From the NCBI RefSeq assembly GCF_009928415.1, contig NZ_JAABNN010000001.1, positions 206,919-270,918 of the forward strand: a stretch of 64,000 nucleotides of DNA, in the 5' to 3' direction. Below the pieces are notes generated by a model that had not been told where the DNA came from, did not search any database, and saw nothing but the letters and a program-made list of their open reading frames with translations. Within the stretch, counting starts at the first letter, position 1. Each line of letters begins with the position of its first letter. The translations under genes and the position numbers were made by a program. Origin of the DNA: Bacillus sp. USDA818B3_A (GTDB lineage: Bacteria; Bacillota; Bacilli; Bacillales; Cytobacillaceae). Positions 1 to 8,424 of the stretch are shown piece after piece.

Positions 1-10
1 CTTTAAAGGA

Positions 11-70
11 GGAGGAGTGTTATGTACATTAAATTAGAACGGTAGACGTTACTAATTTAACACTCTCCTA
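11..70 (-). promoter_or_regulatory. Hairpin downstream of cobalamin riboswitch (likely expression platform)
   Basis: A long imperfect inverted repeat: an outer AGTGTTA/TAACACT pair encloses an inner TTAAATTAG/CTAATTTAA pair. It lies just after the cobalamin aptamer in the minus-strand transcript, so it probably forms the switching part of that leader. No T-run follows before the window edge, so I cannot say whether it stops transcription or hides a ribosome binding site. Confidence 0.45.
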
Positions 71-85
71 TCCGCGTAGGCTGTT

Positions 86-262
86 GTGCTTTAAAACAGG
101 CAGGTTTCCTGGCTCATGATCATTGCTCCCTATGTCTTCCCATCTTTCGACAGTGACGTCTATAGGCTGCTCCCATTTACAGTGGCGGGACCGCGTTGGC
201 TTCTACCAACTTCCCTATTAAGCTTATAGTCTAGTAAAGACTAAAGCACCTGTTTACCGTGC
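86..262 (-). ncRNA. Cobalamin (adenosylcobalamin) riboswitch
   Basis: Read on the minus strand, the segment carries the B12-box signature GCCAGGAAACCTGCC (about 120-94), the core GGGAGCAGCC, and GCGGTCCCGCCACTGTAA, in the usual order. The outer stem P1 can form between AAACAGG near 255 and CCTGTTT near 98. Cobalamin riboswitches normally repress B12 synthesis or uptake genes when the cofactor is abundant. The regulated gene lies beyond the left edge and is not visible. Confidence 0.93.
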
Positions 263-282
263 TATTTTTTTATGATAGGTCC

Positions 283-288
283 ATTATA
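283..288 (-). promoter_or_regulatory. -10 box for the cobalamin leader
   Basis: TATAAT on the minus strand, about 20 nt before the start of the riboswitch P1 stem. No good -35 hexamer is visible at 16-18 nt, so the promoter call rests mainly on the -10 and on its position. Confidence 0.4.
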
Positions 289-342
289 TAGATAAGAGGA
301 TTACTTTGTATATACCTAATTTAAAATCAATCATATACCAGA

Positions 343-377
343 ATAAAAACAGGCGTTGTAATACAGCCTGTCTTATT
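343..377 (-). terminator. Rho-independent terminator of the rib operon
   Basis: The stem ACAGGC/GCCTGT, extended by A-T pairs, is followed on the minus strand by a T-rich run (TTTTTATT). It lies 43 nt past the ribH stop codon. Confidence 0.8.
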
Positions 378-419
378 CTGATTTAGAATGGTTGAATTCT
401 TAACTAAACTAACTGGCAA

Positions 420-890
420 TTATTGTTCAATATTTCTGCATAAGTTTGCCATTTCAATCGCAGTTGCTGCTGAATCCCAGCCCTTATTCCCCGCTTTTGT
501 ACCTGCACGTTCAATTGCCTGCTCGATAGAATCCGTTGTTAATACTCCAAAAATGACTGGAATGCCGCTTGCTAAGGCAGTGGCATTCACTCCTTTAGCC
601 GCTTCGTTACAAACATAATCAAAGTGTGGTGTGGCCCCGCGAATGACAGTTCCTAATGTGATGACCGCATCATATTTTTTACTGAACGCCATCTTTTGAG
701 CAATTAAAGGAAGTTCAAATGCACCTGGCACCCATGCAACATCCACGTCGGTTTCACCTACACCATGTCGTTTTAACGAATCAAGTGCACCGTCTAATAA
801 TTTACCAGTAATAAACTCATTAAACCTTCCAACGACAATCCCAATTTTTAAACCAGTACCTACTAAATTTCCTTCAAAAATATTTGTCAT
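420..890 (-). CDS. ribH: 6,7-dimethyl-8-ribityllumazine synthase
   Basis: Condenses 5-amino-6-ribitylaminouracil with 3,4-dihydroxy-2-butanone 4-phosphate to give lumazine, the penultimate riboflavin step. In Bacillus the RibH capsid encloses riboflavin synthase. The 156 aa length is normal. The sequence shows the family features GRFNEFIT near the N-terminus, the substrate-binding stretch [10 protein letters not shown], and [21 protein letters not shown], which carries the catalytic histidine. The ATG is preceded by GGAGG. It is the last gene of the ribE-ribB-ribH operon, 18 nt after ribB, and a terminator follows. Confidence 0.96.
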   Translation of the reverse strand: MTNIFEGNLVGTGLKIGIVVGRFNEFITGKLLDGALDSLKRHGVGETDVDVAWVPGAFELPLIAQKMAFSKKYDAVITLGTVIRGATPHFDYVCNEAAKGVNATALASGIPVIFGVLTTDSIEQAIERAGTKAGNKGWDSAATAIEMANLCRNIEQ

Positions 891-908
891 GTTGATTCCT
901 CCAGTGTT

Positions 909-1538
909 TTAATCTGCCTTCGTTTTTAAAGGACTTTCTATTTTGTTTATATAATCAATCAAAGCTTTGATTGTAATCAATTTTAGGTTCAATTTATTGG
1001 CTATGTCTCGAAGCTGTGGAACACGGGCCATAGTGCCATCTTCATTCATGATTTCACAAATAACCCCAGCTGGTTTCGCTCCGCATAATTTGGCAAGGTC
1101 AACGGCAGCTTCTGTGTGACCATTTCTCTGCAATACGCCGCCCTTTTTTGCGATAAGCGGAAACATATGACCAGGGCGTTTAAAATCTTCTGGCTTTGCA
1201 TCTGGGTCCAGTAAACTTAACACGGTAGCCGACCGTTCAAAAGCAGAGATCCCTGTAGTCGTAAATTTATGGTCAACACTTACGGTAAAAGCCGTACCAT
1301 GATAATCCGTGTTGTGCTCAACCATTGGCTTTAAATCAAGTTTTTCTGCTAATTCTTCCTCAATCGGAACACAGATAAGCCCTTTTCCATGTGTAGCCAT
1401 TAAATTAATGACATCGGGTGTAGTTTTTTCAGCCAGCGCGATGAAATCACCTTCATTTTCTCTGTCTTCATCATCACAAGCGATGACAACCTTACCGTTT
1501 TTTAAATCTGCAAGAGCTTCTTCAATTGGATCAAACAT
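909..1538 (-). CDS. ribB: 3,4-dihydroxy-2-butanone-4-phosphate synthase, standalone
   Basis: Converts ribulose 5-phosphate to 3,4-dihydroxy-2-butanone 4-phosphate, the four-carbon substrate of RibH. The metal/substrate loop [10 protein letters not shown] (about residues 22-31) and the HTEAAVDLA segment are intact. At 209 aa it is only the RibB half of the approximately 400 aa bifunctional RibBA usual in Bacillus: the protein ends shortly after the RibB fold and no GTP cyclohydrolase II domain or remnant follows before ribH. RBS ATAGGAG precedes the ATG. GTP cyclohydrolase II must therefore come from elsewhere in the genome. Confidence 0.93.
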   Translation of the reverse strand: MFDPIEEALADLKNGKVVIACDDEDRENEGDFIALAEKTTPDVINLMATHGKGLICVPIEEELAEKLDLKPMVEHNTDYHGTAFTVSVDHKFTTTGISAFERSATVLSLLDPDAKPEDFKRPGHMFPLIAKKGGVLQRNGHTEAAVDLAKLCGAKPAGVICEIMNEDGTMARVPQLRDIANKLNLKLITIKALIDYINKIESPLKTKAD

Positions 1539-1569
1539 ATAATCACTCCTATTCCATTCGTCTATTTGC

Positions 1570-2229
1570 CTAATAAAAACCGTTGTCTTCTAAAAAGCTT
1601 TGGGTAATCCCTGAATTTTTCTTTTGTTGTGGTTCATTGCCAAGGTTTTTTATAAAATGACTGACATATTTACCAATCATATCGCATTCCAAATTTACAA
1701 TATCACCTGAGCCCTTTAAGCCAATTACTGTTTCAGATAAAGTGTGAGGAATTAGTGATAATGTAAAGCTAGTCTCGGAAACCTCAAAAACGGTTAAACT
1801 TGTCCCGTCTACTGCCACCGAACCCCTTACAATGATATACCTTAATAACTCGGGATCTGCTGCGATTTCATAATAGACAGCATTTTCAAACGCTTGTTTT
1901 CTTGTAATTGTCCCTGTTCCATCAATATGACCAGAAACAAAGTGGCCGCCAAATCGTCCCCCTGCTGCCATTGCCCGTTCCAAATTAACCTTTGAACCAG
2001 TTTGGACGTTATTTAAACTGGTTGCTTTAACTGTTTCTGGCATCACATCGACTGAAAACTGCTTTCCTGAAAAAGAAGTAACCGTCAGGCAGACCCCATT
2101 AACAGCGATACTATCACCAAGTTGTACATCTTGTAGTATTTTTTCGGCCTCAATCGTTAATACATACGAATTAGCAGTCCGCTGTATCTTCGCTACTTTA
2201 CCTATCTCTTCGATGATTCCGGTAAACAT
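1570..2229 (-). CDS. ribE: Riboflavin synthase, alpha subunit
   Basis: Dismutates two lumazine molecules to riboflavin plus 5-amino-6-ribitylaminouracil. The N-terminus [10 protein letters not shown] is the family hallmark. Two lumazine-binding barrels follow: residues about 1-95, with [13 protein letters not shown], and about 98-190, with [12 protein letters not shown]; the trimerisation helix follows. The 219 aa length is typical. It is the first gene after the FMN riboswitch, whereas in B. subtilis ribD comes first. RBS AGGAGAAGAAGG precedes the ATG. Confidence 0.95.
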   Translation of the reverse strand: MFTGIIEEIGKVAKIQRTANSYVLTIEAEKILQDVQLGDSIAVNGVCLTVTSFSGKQFSVDVMPETVKATSLNNVQTGSKVNLERAMAAGGRFGGHFVSGHIDGTGTITRKQAFENAVYYEIAADPELLRYIIVRGSVAVDGTSLTVFEVSETSFTLSLIPHTLSETVIGLKGSGDIVNLECDMIGKYVSHFIKNLGNEPQQKKNSGITQSFLEDNGFY

Positions 2230-2292
2230 AATCCTTCTTCTCCTTCATTTGGTTAAGGCATTCCTTGTTTCTCTTAGTTTCTTCAATAAAAT

Positions 2293-2334
2293 AAAAAAGA
2301 CCCTAAAGAAACAGAATTCTTCAGGGTCTTTAAA
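2293..2334 (-). terminator. FMN riboswitch attenuator
   Basis: Minus-strand hairpin with arms AAAGACCCT/AGGGTCTTT, followed by TTTTTTATTTT. It sits between the FMN aptamer and ribE, where FMN-dependent termination would shut the rib operon. Confidence 0.88.
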
Positions 2335-2400
2335 AATGACAATAGGAAATAGAGGTTAGAAATGGGCATACTTCATCCCTTCTCAAAACCTGCATTTTTT

Positions 2401-2540
2401 TCCTTCTCCCATCCAGACTTTAACTGTCGGCCCTGGAGTTTCACCAGATCCACCGTTTAACCATTACGGTTAACCGGGTCACGGACTAAGAAGCTAAAGC
2501 TTCATCACCGCCGGTTAGGAATTTCACCTGACCCCGAAGG
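2401..2540 (-). ncRNA. FMN riboswitch (RFN element)
   Basis: On the minus strand the segment has the conserved RFN landmarks: GGGGTCAGGTGAAATTCC at the 5' end, GACCCGGTTAACC in the middle, GTGGATCTGGTGAAACTCC, and GTCTGGATGGGAGAAGGA at the 3' end. FMN binding favours the downstream terminator at 2293-2334, lowering ribEBH expression. A TATAAT -10 box lies upstream at 2566-2571. Confidence 0.97.
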
Positions 2541-2565
2541 AAATATTTAGATTGTTTATTATGTT

Positions 2566-2571
2566 ATTATA
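2566..2571 (-). promoter_or_regulatory. -10 box of the rib operon
   Basis: TATAAT on the minus strand, about 26 nt before the aptamer. The -35 region is poor (TTTCCC or TTTACT nearby). Confidence 0.5.
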
Positions 2572-2675
2572 CTTAATCCGAATAGTAAAGGGAAATGCTC
2601 CAATGTTTCTTCAAAAGTTAACCGCTTCATATATTCATTCAAACAGATAATTTAATAATCGTGCCTGCAAATAGT

Positions 2676-2811
2676 CTGTTGATTTCCGTTCCAGGCGGCT
2701 TCGCTTTCCGCGGGCGTGCCGGAGAGCCTCCTCGGCGTTTAATCGCCTGCGGGGTCTCCCCTGCCCCGTACTCCCGCAGGAGTCTTCGCAGCCTTCCACT
2801 CCAATCAACAG
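2676..2811. repeat. GC-rich 136-bp repeat with terminal inverted repeats
   Basis: Flanked by CTGTTGATT and AATCAACAG, and much more GC-rich than its surroundings. It is highly self-complementary inside, with several short inverted arms such as CCGCGGGCG and CTCCCGCAGGAG. It resembles from memory a non-coding, structured repeat scattered through many Bacillus-group genomes. Reading frames on both strands cross it, but their length comes from GC content and they have no ribosome binding site. It lies between the rib promoter and the terminator of the next minus-strand gene. Confidence 0.75.
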
Positions 2812-2863
2812 GGGGTAAATCACCTAAGTTTTGCTACACACTTATTTGAACTTTGCCAAGCAT

Positions 2864-2898
2864 AAAAAAAGAGGCTGTCGAGGATTTTTCGACAGCCT
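2864..2898 (-). terminator. Terminator of the GyrI-like gene
   Basis: Perfect ten-pair stem AGGCTGTCGA/TCGACAGCCT followed on the minus strand by a run of seven T. Confidence 0.9.
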
Positions 2899-2923
2899 GA
2901 TAGGAGTTAAAGCTTCTTCTTGA

Positions 2924-3394
2924 TTACTTTTTATATGACCTAACCGGTACATAAATATCAAAATGCAAATCTCCTGACACATTTTTCTCTTTATGCTCTT
3001 CTTTGAAGACTTCTAACCCTAAAGCTTGATGGTCTTGTTCGTAACCGTATTCTTCCATCCATTTAAGCAGCTCAACATATGTATTTTCAACATCCTCTAG
3101 CCTGCCCTTATGCGTAGTAAATACATAGTTTTTCTTCGGAATCGTAAAACCTACCATTCCCTCTGGAACATTTTCAATTTTTTGAACAGGTTTTGTCACA
3201 TAAACAGTCAACTCGGTTTCCCTGCTATGAAATGGGGAAATCACAACGGGTTCATTTGTCACGCAGGCAACCTCCCCGAGCCTTTCTTCCATTTTGTTAA
3301 AAAGCCTTGGGATTGTCTTTATTTCGGAATAGGTTCCAGACCACGGCAATCCAACTACTTTGATTTCATCTTTTTCAATGACTTTTATACTCAT
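2924..3394 (-). CDS. GyrI-like / effector-binding domain protein
   Basis: A 156 aa single-domain protein of the GyrI-like small-molecule-binding fold, which also forms the C-terminal half of AraC- and MerR-type regulators. It has the two SHS2-type strand-helix repeats and the ligand-cavity pattern of the family, but no DNA-binding domain, so it may bind or hydrolyse a small toxic compound. The ATG at 3394 is chosen over one eight codons upstream because AAGGGGGG stands just before it. It is a monocistron with its own terminator. The specific ligand cannot be read from sequence. Confidence 0.8.
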   Translation of the reverse strand: MSIKVIEKDEIKVVGLPWSGTYSEIKTIPRLFNKMEERLGEVACVTNEPVVISPFHSRETELTVYVTKPVQKIENVPEGMVGFTIPKKNYVFTTHKGRLEDVENTYVELLKWMEEYGYEQDHQALGLEVFKEEHKEKNVSGDLHFDIYVPVRSYKK

Positions 3395-3518
3395 TTTTAG
3401 CCCCCCTTTTAGTTCCATCCTATTCCTATAATTCGTAGAATATCCTAAAATTCCTGCATAAAAAATTCGACGCTATCCAAAAATTAGTGATTAATACTTT
3501 ATTAATATAACGGTAGTC

Positions 3519-4775
3519 TTAATTCGTTTCGGCTAAGGTTGTTTGCTCGACTATTTCTCCATTCAGAATGGTCAATCCCCCGTATGATAAACCCTGGAGT
3601 TCCTTCCAAATTACACTTTTTTCTTGTTCACTTTGGCTGACAATTTGATCCTGAGAGATTAGAAAGGGAACAAACGTCATCTTAATATGATTCTCATCCA
3701 AATCAAGATGAAGAATTCCCGTTTGAGCAGCATTCCCTTTAATATAGTCAGGAAATAAGAAGTTTCCTAACGAATAGGCTATCGGTTTATTTTTGTAGTA
3801 CTCAAAACCTTGTAAAACATGGGGATGGCTGCCAATTACGCCGTCCGCGCCTGCATCAATGATTCCCCTAGCCCACTCCCTCTGAAATGGCTCAGGGGTA
3901 CGGTTCTTCTCTACTCCCCAATGGATAAACACAAATAAAAAGTCAGCGTCTGCCTTTTCGATTTGAATTGTTTTTTCAATCAGATTCAGATCATATCCAT
4001 TGGCCAGGCCGGGTTTTGAATCCGTGGCAACCCAGGAGTAGTCAGGGAGGACCTTGGAGAAAGCTAGTATTTTTACTGTTTTACCATTTAAGGAATAAGT
4101 TCCAGCCTTATATGCCTCCTCGCGATTGTGCCCGCCTCCAACATAATCTAATTGATACTGATGTAAATTTGCTAATGTATCCGTAAAACCCGTTTGCCCA
4201 TAGTCTAACGAATGATTATTTGCAAGGCTGACTAGCTGAAATCCTGCATTCTTCAAACCAGTCAATGCGATTGGATCGGAGCGAAAAGTATATTGTTTTC
4301 CTTGTTTCGTTCCGCCTGATGTAATGGAAGTTTCCAAATTCACCACGCTAAGGTCACTTGATTGCAGTTCCTCTTTAATTTGTACAAATGGATAATCTGG
4401 CCCCTTTTGTTTAATCGTTTCTTTAACCGACCAATCCATCATGGCATCACCGGCAAAAGATAGACGAATTGGTTTCTCATTCGTTGAAGAACTGGTCTGA
4501 TTAGGCAGATTAAAGAGAGTTCCTGAAAGCTTTTTTTGGATGGTTACAGCTTGCGAATAAAACGTGGAAATTGGTTTTCTCACAGAGTCCTTAAAAAATC
4601 TCCCAAAAATTTTCTTCCCATAAAAGTCAAAATAAAAGGAAGAAGTATCAATAGATGATTGCTCATTCGTCCTATATAAGTTAGTTTGTTGAGTGTATTC
4701 TTGCGCTTGAACCGGCAGAGTGATACCTCCAAACAAAACTAAAAATAATATTAATACAAACGTTTTTTTTACCAT
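3519..4775 (-). CDS. CapA-family secreted metallophosphatase-like protein
   Basis: Relative of the poly-gamma-glutamate capsule protein CapA/PgsA, a calcineurin-like phosphoesterase fold. A Sec signal peptide (residues about 1-24) leads into roughly 70 residues of linker, then the domain with SFAGDAMMDW, NLETSIT, LANNHSLDYG, SHPHVLQG and YSLGNFLF, which carry the presumed metal ligands. The 418 aa length is slightly above family average. No capsule synthase genes (capB/capC) lie beside it, so the link to poly-gamma-glutamate is unproven. RBS GGAGG precedes the ATG. Confidence 0.85.
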   Translation of the reverse strand: MVKKTFVLILFLVLFGGITLPVQAQEYTQQTNLYRTNEQSSIDTSSFYFDFYGKKIFGRFFKDSVRKPISTFYSQAVTIQKKLSGTLFNLPNQTSSSTNEKPIRLSFAGDAMMDWSVKETIKQKGPDYPFVQIKEELQSSDLSVVNLETSITSGGTKQGKQYTFRSDPIALTGLKNAGFQLVSLANNHSLDYGQTGFTDTLANLHQYQLDYVGGGHNREEAYKAGTYSLNGKTVKILAFSKVLPDYSWVATDSKPGLANGYDLNLIEKTIQIEKADADFLFVFIHWGVEKNRTPEPFQREWARGIIDAGADGVIGSHPHVLQGFEYYKNKPIAYSLGNFLFPDYIKGNAAQTGILHLDLDENHIKMTFVPFLISQDQIVSQSEQEKSVIWKELQGLSYGGLTILNGEIVEQTTLAETN

Positions 4776-4851
4776 TTCAGAAATTCCTCCTATCTATTAG
4801 ATAGTTTAATAAGAGGAACACAAAAACGCTGTCGAAATATGTAGAAAAACA

Positions 4852-4883
4852 TAAAAAATAGGCTGTTCCATAATAGAACAGCC
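4852..4883 (-). terminator. Terminator of katA
   Basis: Stem GGCTGTTC/GAACAGCC followed on the minus strand by TATTTTTTATG. Confidence 0.85.
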
Positions 4884-4892
4884 ATCAGCCTT

Positions 4893-6356
4893 TTACTTCA
4901 CTTCTTGCGGAATGGCCAAACCTAAACCTTTAGCCACTCTTTCACCGTATTCAGGGTCAGCTTTATAAAAATGCTCGATTTGACGTAATTTAATGTCTTC
5001 TCTCTCTACCGGTTTCATCGCAACTACAATCGTTTCAACTAGACGTGTACGCTCTTCTTCAGACATTATGCGATAGAGATCCCCGGCTTGTGTGTAATGG
5101 TCATTATGATCATAGGCAACTTGTGCTGCTGCACCAGTTACTTCAAATGGTGTCTGCCTATGTTCTGGTACTTCCTTTGGACCGCCATAACTATTAGGTT
5201 CATAGTAAACAGAGCCGCCGCCATTATTGTCAAAGCGCATCGCACCATCACGTTGATAGTTATTTACTTCTGCCTTCGGACGATTGATTGGCAATAAGTT
5301 ATGGTTAGGACCCACACGGTAGCGGTGAGCATCGGAGTAGGCAAAGATCCGGCCTTGCAGCATCTTATCAGGGGATGCTTCTACTCCAGGTACCAAAGTG
5401 CCAGGTGAGAAGGTTGCTTGTTCAACCTCTGCAAAATAGTTTTCCGGGTTCCGGTTAAGAACCATTCGACCCACTTCAATTAAAGGATAATCTTTATGAG
5501 ACCAAATTTTTGTGACATCAAACGGGTCAAAGCGATAGGTATTTGCATCCTCAAAAGGCATAATTTGGACATGCAGTCTCCAAGCCGGGAAATCTCCATT
5601 TTCAATCGCATTAAATAAATCCTCTGTATGGTAATCAGGGTTTTCACCAGCTAATTTAGCCGCAACATCAGCAGACATATTTTTTACACCTTGCTCACTG
5701 TTAAAGTGATATTTTACCCATACAGCTTCTCCGTCCTCATTTACCCATTTAAAGGTATGACTGCCGTAACCGTTCATATGCCTTAGTGTAGCCGGCAGAC
5801 CTCGGTCCCCCATTAAATAGGTTACCTGGTGTAAGGATTCAGGGGATAGTGACCAGAAATCCCATACCGCATTTGGATTTTTCAAATGAGTTTTAGGATC
5901 TCTTTTTTGTGTATGGATAAAGTCAGGAAACTTAATCGCGTCACGAATAAAGAATATAGGAGTATTGTTCCCTACCAAGTCATAGTTGCCTTCTTCAGTA
6001 TAAAACTTAACCGCAAAGCCACGCGGGTCACGAACCGTATCGGCTGAACCCAATTCGCCGGCAACAGTTGAAAAACGAATAAACATTGGTGTGCGTTGTC
6101 CAACTCCATTAAACAATTTTGCTTTTGTATATTTAGACATATCATTTGTGACTTCAAAAAACCCATGTGCTCCAGCGCCCTTAGCATGAACAACACGCTC
6201 AGGAACTCTTTCTCGGTTAAAATGAGTTAATTTATCTAGTAAGTGTACATCCTGTATTAAAGTTGGTCCACGTGAACCCGCCGTCATTGAATTTTGGTTA
6301 TCACCTACAGGCGCGCCTGTTCCAGTTGTTAAATGTTTGTTGTATGTGTTACTCAT
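4893..6356 (-). CDS. katA: Vegetative catalase
   Basis: Monofunctional haem catalase that dismutates hydrogen peroxide in the cytoplasm. The 487 aa length fits the small-subunit clade. The active-site histidine segment [12 protein letters not shown] (about residues 54-65), the distal asparagine in the VGNNTPIFF segment, and the proximal haem-ligand region [14 protein letters not shown] are all intact. A strong promoter and a PerR box lie directly upstream, so induction by peroxide is expected. It is a monocistron with its own terminator. Confidence 0.97.
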   Translation of the reverse strand: MSNTYNKHLTTGTGAPVGDNQNSMTAGSRGPTLIQDVHLLDKLTHFNRERVPERVVHAKGAGAHGFFEVTNDMSKYTKAKLFNGVGQRTPMFIRFSTVAGELGSADTVRDPRGFAVKFYTEEGNYDLVGNNTPIFFIRDAIKFPDFIHTQKRDPKTHLKNPNAVWDFWSLSPESLHQVTYLMGDRGLPATLRHMNGYGSHTFKWVNEDGEAVWVKYHFNSEQGVKNMSADVAAKLAGENPDYHTEDLFNAIENGDFPAWRLHVQIMPFEDANTYRFDPFDVTKIWSHKDYPLIEVGRMVLNRNPENYFAEVEQATFSPGTLVPGVEASPDKMLQGRIFAYSDAHRYRVGPNHNLLPINRPKAEVNNYQRDGAMRFDNNGGGSVYYEPNSYGGPKEVPEHRQTPFEVTGAAAQVAYDHNDHYTQAGDLYRIMSEEERTRLVETIVVAMKPVEREDIKLRQIEHFYKADPEYGERVAKGLGLAIPQEVK

Positions 6357-6391
6357 TTAAACACCTCTTAATCTATTTTTTCTATAACTAG

Positions 6392-6419
6392 ATTATAATA
6401 TAAATTTAATAAAAATCAA
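6392..6419 (-). promoter_or_regulatory. Sigma-A promoter of katA
   Basis: -35 TTGATT at 6414-6419 and -10 TATAAT at 6392-6397 on the minus strand, with 16 nt between them. This is 36 nt upstream of the katA start codon. Confidence 0.7.
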
Positions 6420-6426
6420 TATTAAA

Positions 6427-6441
6427 TTAAAATTATTATAA
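6427..6441 (-). promoter_or_regulatory. PerR box upstream of katA
   Basis: TTAAAATTATTATAA matches the PerR consensus TTATAATNATTATAA at 13 of 14 defined positions. It abuts the -35 box. A second half-site, TTATAAT, overlaps the -10. In B. subtilis katA is a core PerR target, so the assignment fits. Confidence 0.75.
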
Positions 6442-6483
6442 ATTAATATAAATTACAATAGATACTAATATGGAGGGACAGAC

Positions 6484-6521
6484 AAAAAAAAAACAGACCC
6501 TCGAGTCCGAGAGTCTGTTTT
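6484..6521 (-). terminator. Terminator of the cold-shock gene
   Basis: Stem AAACAGAC-CTCG/CGAG-GTCTGTTT with T-runs on the minus side (nine T). Confidence 0.88.
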
Positions 6522-6530
6522 ATTGGTAGG

Positions 6531-6731
6531 TTATTGTTTTTGAACGTTAACTGCCTGCGGTCCGCGTTGGCCATTTTCGATTTCAAATGTAACCTCTTGA
6601 CCTTCATCCAATGTTTTGTAACCTTCGCCTTGAATAGCTGAGAAATGAACAAATACGTCTTCTCCGCCTTCTCGCTCAATGAATCCAAAACCTTTTTCAC
6701 CATTAAACCATTTTACTTTTCCACGTTCCAT
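6531..6731 (-). CDS. Cold-shock protein (CspB/CspD family)
   Basis: A 66 aa single CSD beta-barrel that binds single-stranded RNA or DNA and acts as an RNA chaperone. The RNP1 motif KGFGFIE and RNP2 motif VFVHFSAI are exact. RBS AGGAGG is followed by 10 nt before the ATG. It lies 100 nt downstream of an unrelated HAD gene and has its own terminator. The leader contains an 8/7/8 inverted repeat listed separately. Confidence 0.96.
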   Translation of the reverse strand: MERGKVKWFNGEKGFGFIEREGGEDVFVHFSAIQGEGYKTLDEGQEVTFEIENGQRGPQAVNVQKQ

Positions 6732-6768
6732 GTACTTTGTAGCCTCCTAGCATCTAGCTATAAATAAT

Positions 6769-6791
6769 TTTTGCAATATTTACTTGCAAAA
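6769..6791 (-). promoter_or_regulatory. Inverted repeat in the cold-shock leader/promoter
   Basis: TTTTGCAA-N7-TTGCAAAA, a perfect 8-bp inverted repeat 37 nt upstream of the csp start. It could be an operator overlapping the promoter (a TTGCAA/TATTTA pair lies here) or a leader hairpin. I do not recognise the cognate regulator. Confidence 0.4.
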
Positions 6792-6831
6792 TTAGTTTAC
6801 CCTAATAACAACTTTTTAAACCACCCAATTA

Positions 6832-7590
6832 TTATTTATTGTCCAGCACCCATTTTTGGATTGCTTTAGCAACTCCATCTTCCTCATTTGTTGCTGTGAT
6901 GCAGTCTGCAGTTTCCTTTACTATGTCTTGAGCATTTCCCATCGCAATACCCAGACCAGCCTCTTGTATCATCATTAAATCGTTCCGGCTGTCGCCAACA
7001 GCCATTACATTCTCCATTTCTATTCCCAACTTAGAACAAACAACTGATAATCCTCTGGCCTTATTTATACCAGTTGCATTTACTTCTATGTTTTTCAAGG
7101 TAGAATTAGTCAATTCAAATTCTCCCCTTGAAATCAGTTCCTTTAGCACTAATTCTCTAGTCATATCATCATCAATCGTAAAACCAAATTTCAGCCATTC
7201 CCATTTATGTAAATCTTCAGGCATTTCATTATGCCAGGTCTTCTCTGAGTTAATGGCCCAGAACCTTGTTTTATGCTGTTTGGACAGATCCCACATCCAC
7301 TGGATATGTTCAGTATTCACAAGGTTTCGTTCAACCAACTCTCTTTTTTCATTCCAAACCTCACTTCCATTTACTGTAACTAAATAGGAGGTTAACTCCA
7401 AGTCATCGGCATGATCACGAACCGTTAATATGGAACGGCCTGTACTTAGGACGACATATATACCTTTGTCTTTAGCAGCCTTAATCGCTTCACGATTCGC
7501 CTTGGATACTTGCCCTTGATTATTTAGAAGTGTCCCATCCATATCAAGTGCAACTAACTTGATGTCAACCGTATTTTTAAAGTATTCCAT
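6832..7590 (-). CDS. Cof-type HAD-IIB sugar-phosphatase-like hydrolase
   Basis: HAD superfamily phosphatase. Motif I is LDMDGTLL, with the nucleophile aspartate at about residue 16; motif II is the STGR segment; motif III/IV is GDSRNDLMMI near residue 200. A large type IIB cap lies between motifs II and III (about residues 85-185). The 252 aa length is somewhat short for the Cof group (about 270). Such proteins dephosphorylate sugar phosphates or flavin precursors, but the substrate cannot be assigned. The gene stands alone between csp and a HesB-like gene. Confidence 0.9.
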   Translation of the reverse strand: MEYFKNTVDIKLVALDMDGTLLNNQGQVSKANREAIKAAKDKGIYVVLSTGRSILTVRDHADDLELTSYLVTVNGSEVWNEKRELVERNLVNTEHIQWMWDLSKQHKTRFWAINSEKTWHNEMPEDLHKWEWLKFGFTIDDDMTRELVLKELISRGEFELTNSTLKNIEVNATGINKARGLSVVCSKLGIEMENVMAVGDSRNDLMMIQEAGLGIAMGNAQDIVKETADCITATNEEDGVAKAIQKWVLDNK

Positions 7591-7692
7591 TGTGTAAGAA
7601 TCCCCCTTCCCATGTTCTTTTATAAGATAACACTATTCAACGTCTCATTTCAAAAAGTACCTATTAGGTTTACATAATATTTTTATTGTTAA

Positions 7693-7722
7693 TAAAAATA
7701 TCCTGCTTGTCAGCAGGATATA
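7693..7722 (-). terminator. Terminator of the HesB-like gene
   Basis: Stem ATATCCTGC/GCAGGATAT followed on the minus strand by TTTTTATT. Confidence 0.88.
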
Positions 7723-7735
7723 ACCCTGTCTTATA

Positions 7736-8044
7736 TTAATGATGATGATGTCCACCTTTAGAAGGATTGGTAATCAGCCATTCCTCTTTTGGCACATGGA
7801 AAAATTGAACCCAAACACCGTCTAAGTATTCATCATTTTTGTCAAGGATAAAATCAATATCTTTATCCGTTTTGACCACTTCATCATTCTCCGTCGGTGT
7901 ATCAAGGGTTAAATCATAATGAGCATGATCACCATGAATATTTGTCACAAAAACGCGGAACAGCTTTCCCTCTGCGGCTGCACCTTCGTCTGCCACTATT
8001 TTTTTCAATGCTTTGGCAGCATGACGATTAATTTTAACTTTCAT
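7736..8044 (-). CDS. HesB/IscA-fold protein (YneR-like)
   Basis: A 102 aa protein of the HesB-like fold. The pattern KINRHAAKALKKI...GKLFRVFV...HAHYDLTLD fits, but the three cysteines that bind iron-sulfur clusters in true IscA/SufA proteins are absent; there is no cysteine at all. The protein ends in four histidines after Lys-Gly-Gly. Scaffold activity is therefore doubtful and the function unknown. The ATG at 8044 is preferred to one ten codons upstream because GAGGAG stands just before it. Confidence 0.75.
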   Translation of the reverse strand: MKVKINRHAAKALKKIVADEGAAAEGKLFRVFVTNIHGDHAHYDLTLDTPTENDEVVKTDKDIDFILDKNDEYLDGVWVQFFHVPKEEWLITNPSKGGHHHH

Positions 8045-8319
8045 AATATGCTCTCCTCTATTATGTATTTTCAAATTATTATCCCACGAAAGCTTAAAAA
8101 TAGACAGTTATATGTTTAATATAAATAGGTAATCATCTGAACTTGGAGGGATATAAAAAGTCATTCCAAAAAATTCCTTGAATAGCATTTAAAATCCTTA
8201 ACAAATTTGTCACAACTTCTTTCAAAAACCTATTTAAACATTATGGCGATATTGTTAATATTGTGTTACAGATCATTGAACTGCTAATGAATATTAGTTA
8301 ATAATCAATTTAAATTCAT

Positions 8320-8349
8320 TTGCTTGTAATTTTGATACAAATGTATTAT
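8320..8349 (+). promoter_or_regulatory. Promoter of qoxABCD
   Basis: -35 TTGCTT at 8320-8325 and -10 TATTAT at 8344-8349, 18 nt apart. Transcription would start near 8356, leaving a leader of about 70 nt. Confidence 0.5.
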
Positions 8350-8360
8350 TCTAATGAAGT

Positions 8361-8401
8361 TTGTGAATACATTCACGTTAAAATTGTGAACAAATGAACA
8401 A
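8361..8401 (+). promoter_or_regulatory. Tandem Rex-like operators before qoxA
   Basis: TTGTGAATACATTCACGT (8361-8378) matches the Rex consensus TTGTGAA-N4-TTCACAA except at its last two bases. A weaker copy, TTGTGAACAAATGAACAA (8384-8401, 12 of 14), starts 23 bp later. Both lie just downstream of the predicted start point, a repressing position. Rex senses the NADH/NAD+ ratio. Confidence 0.55.
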
Positions 8402-8424
8402 ATAGTATGGAGGGAAATTTGAAC

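Larger units (their letters stand above)
8045..8424. other. Intergenic control region of qox
   Basis: 380 bp without a convincing gene. The right third holds a promoter and two Rex-like operators for qoxABCD (listed separately). The left part is AT-rich and I see no further structure in it. Confidence 0.6.

Noticed and set aside
22..45. Short plus-strand frame MYIKLER behind AAAGGAGGAGG
   Set aside because: The ribosome-site-like sequence is the complement of the cobalamin leader's hairpin, and seven codons with no downstream gene give no support.
2635..2849. Overlapping 62-codon frames on both strands
   Set aside because: They lie within the GC-rich 136-bp repeat, where stop codons are rare by composition; no ribosome site, and the repeat is non-coding in appearance.
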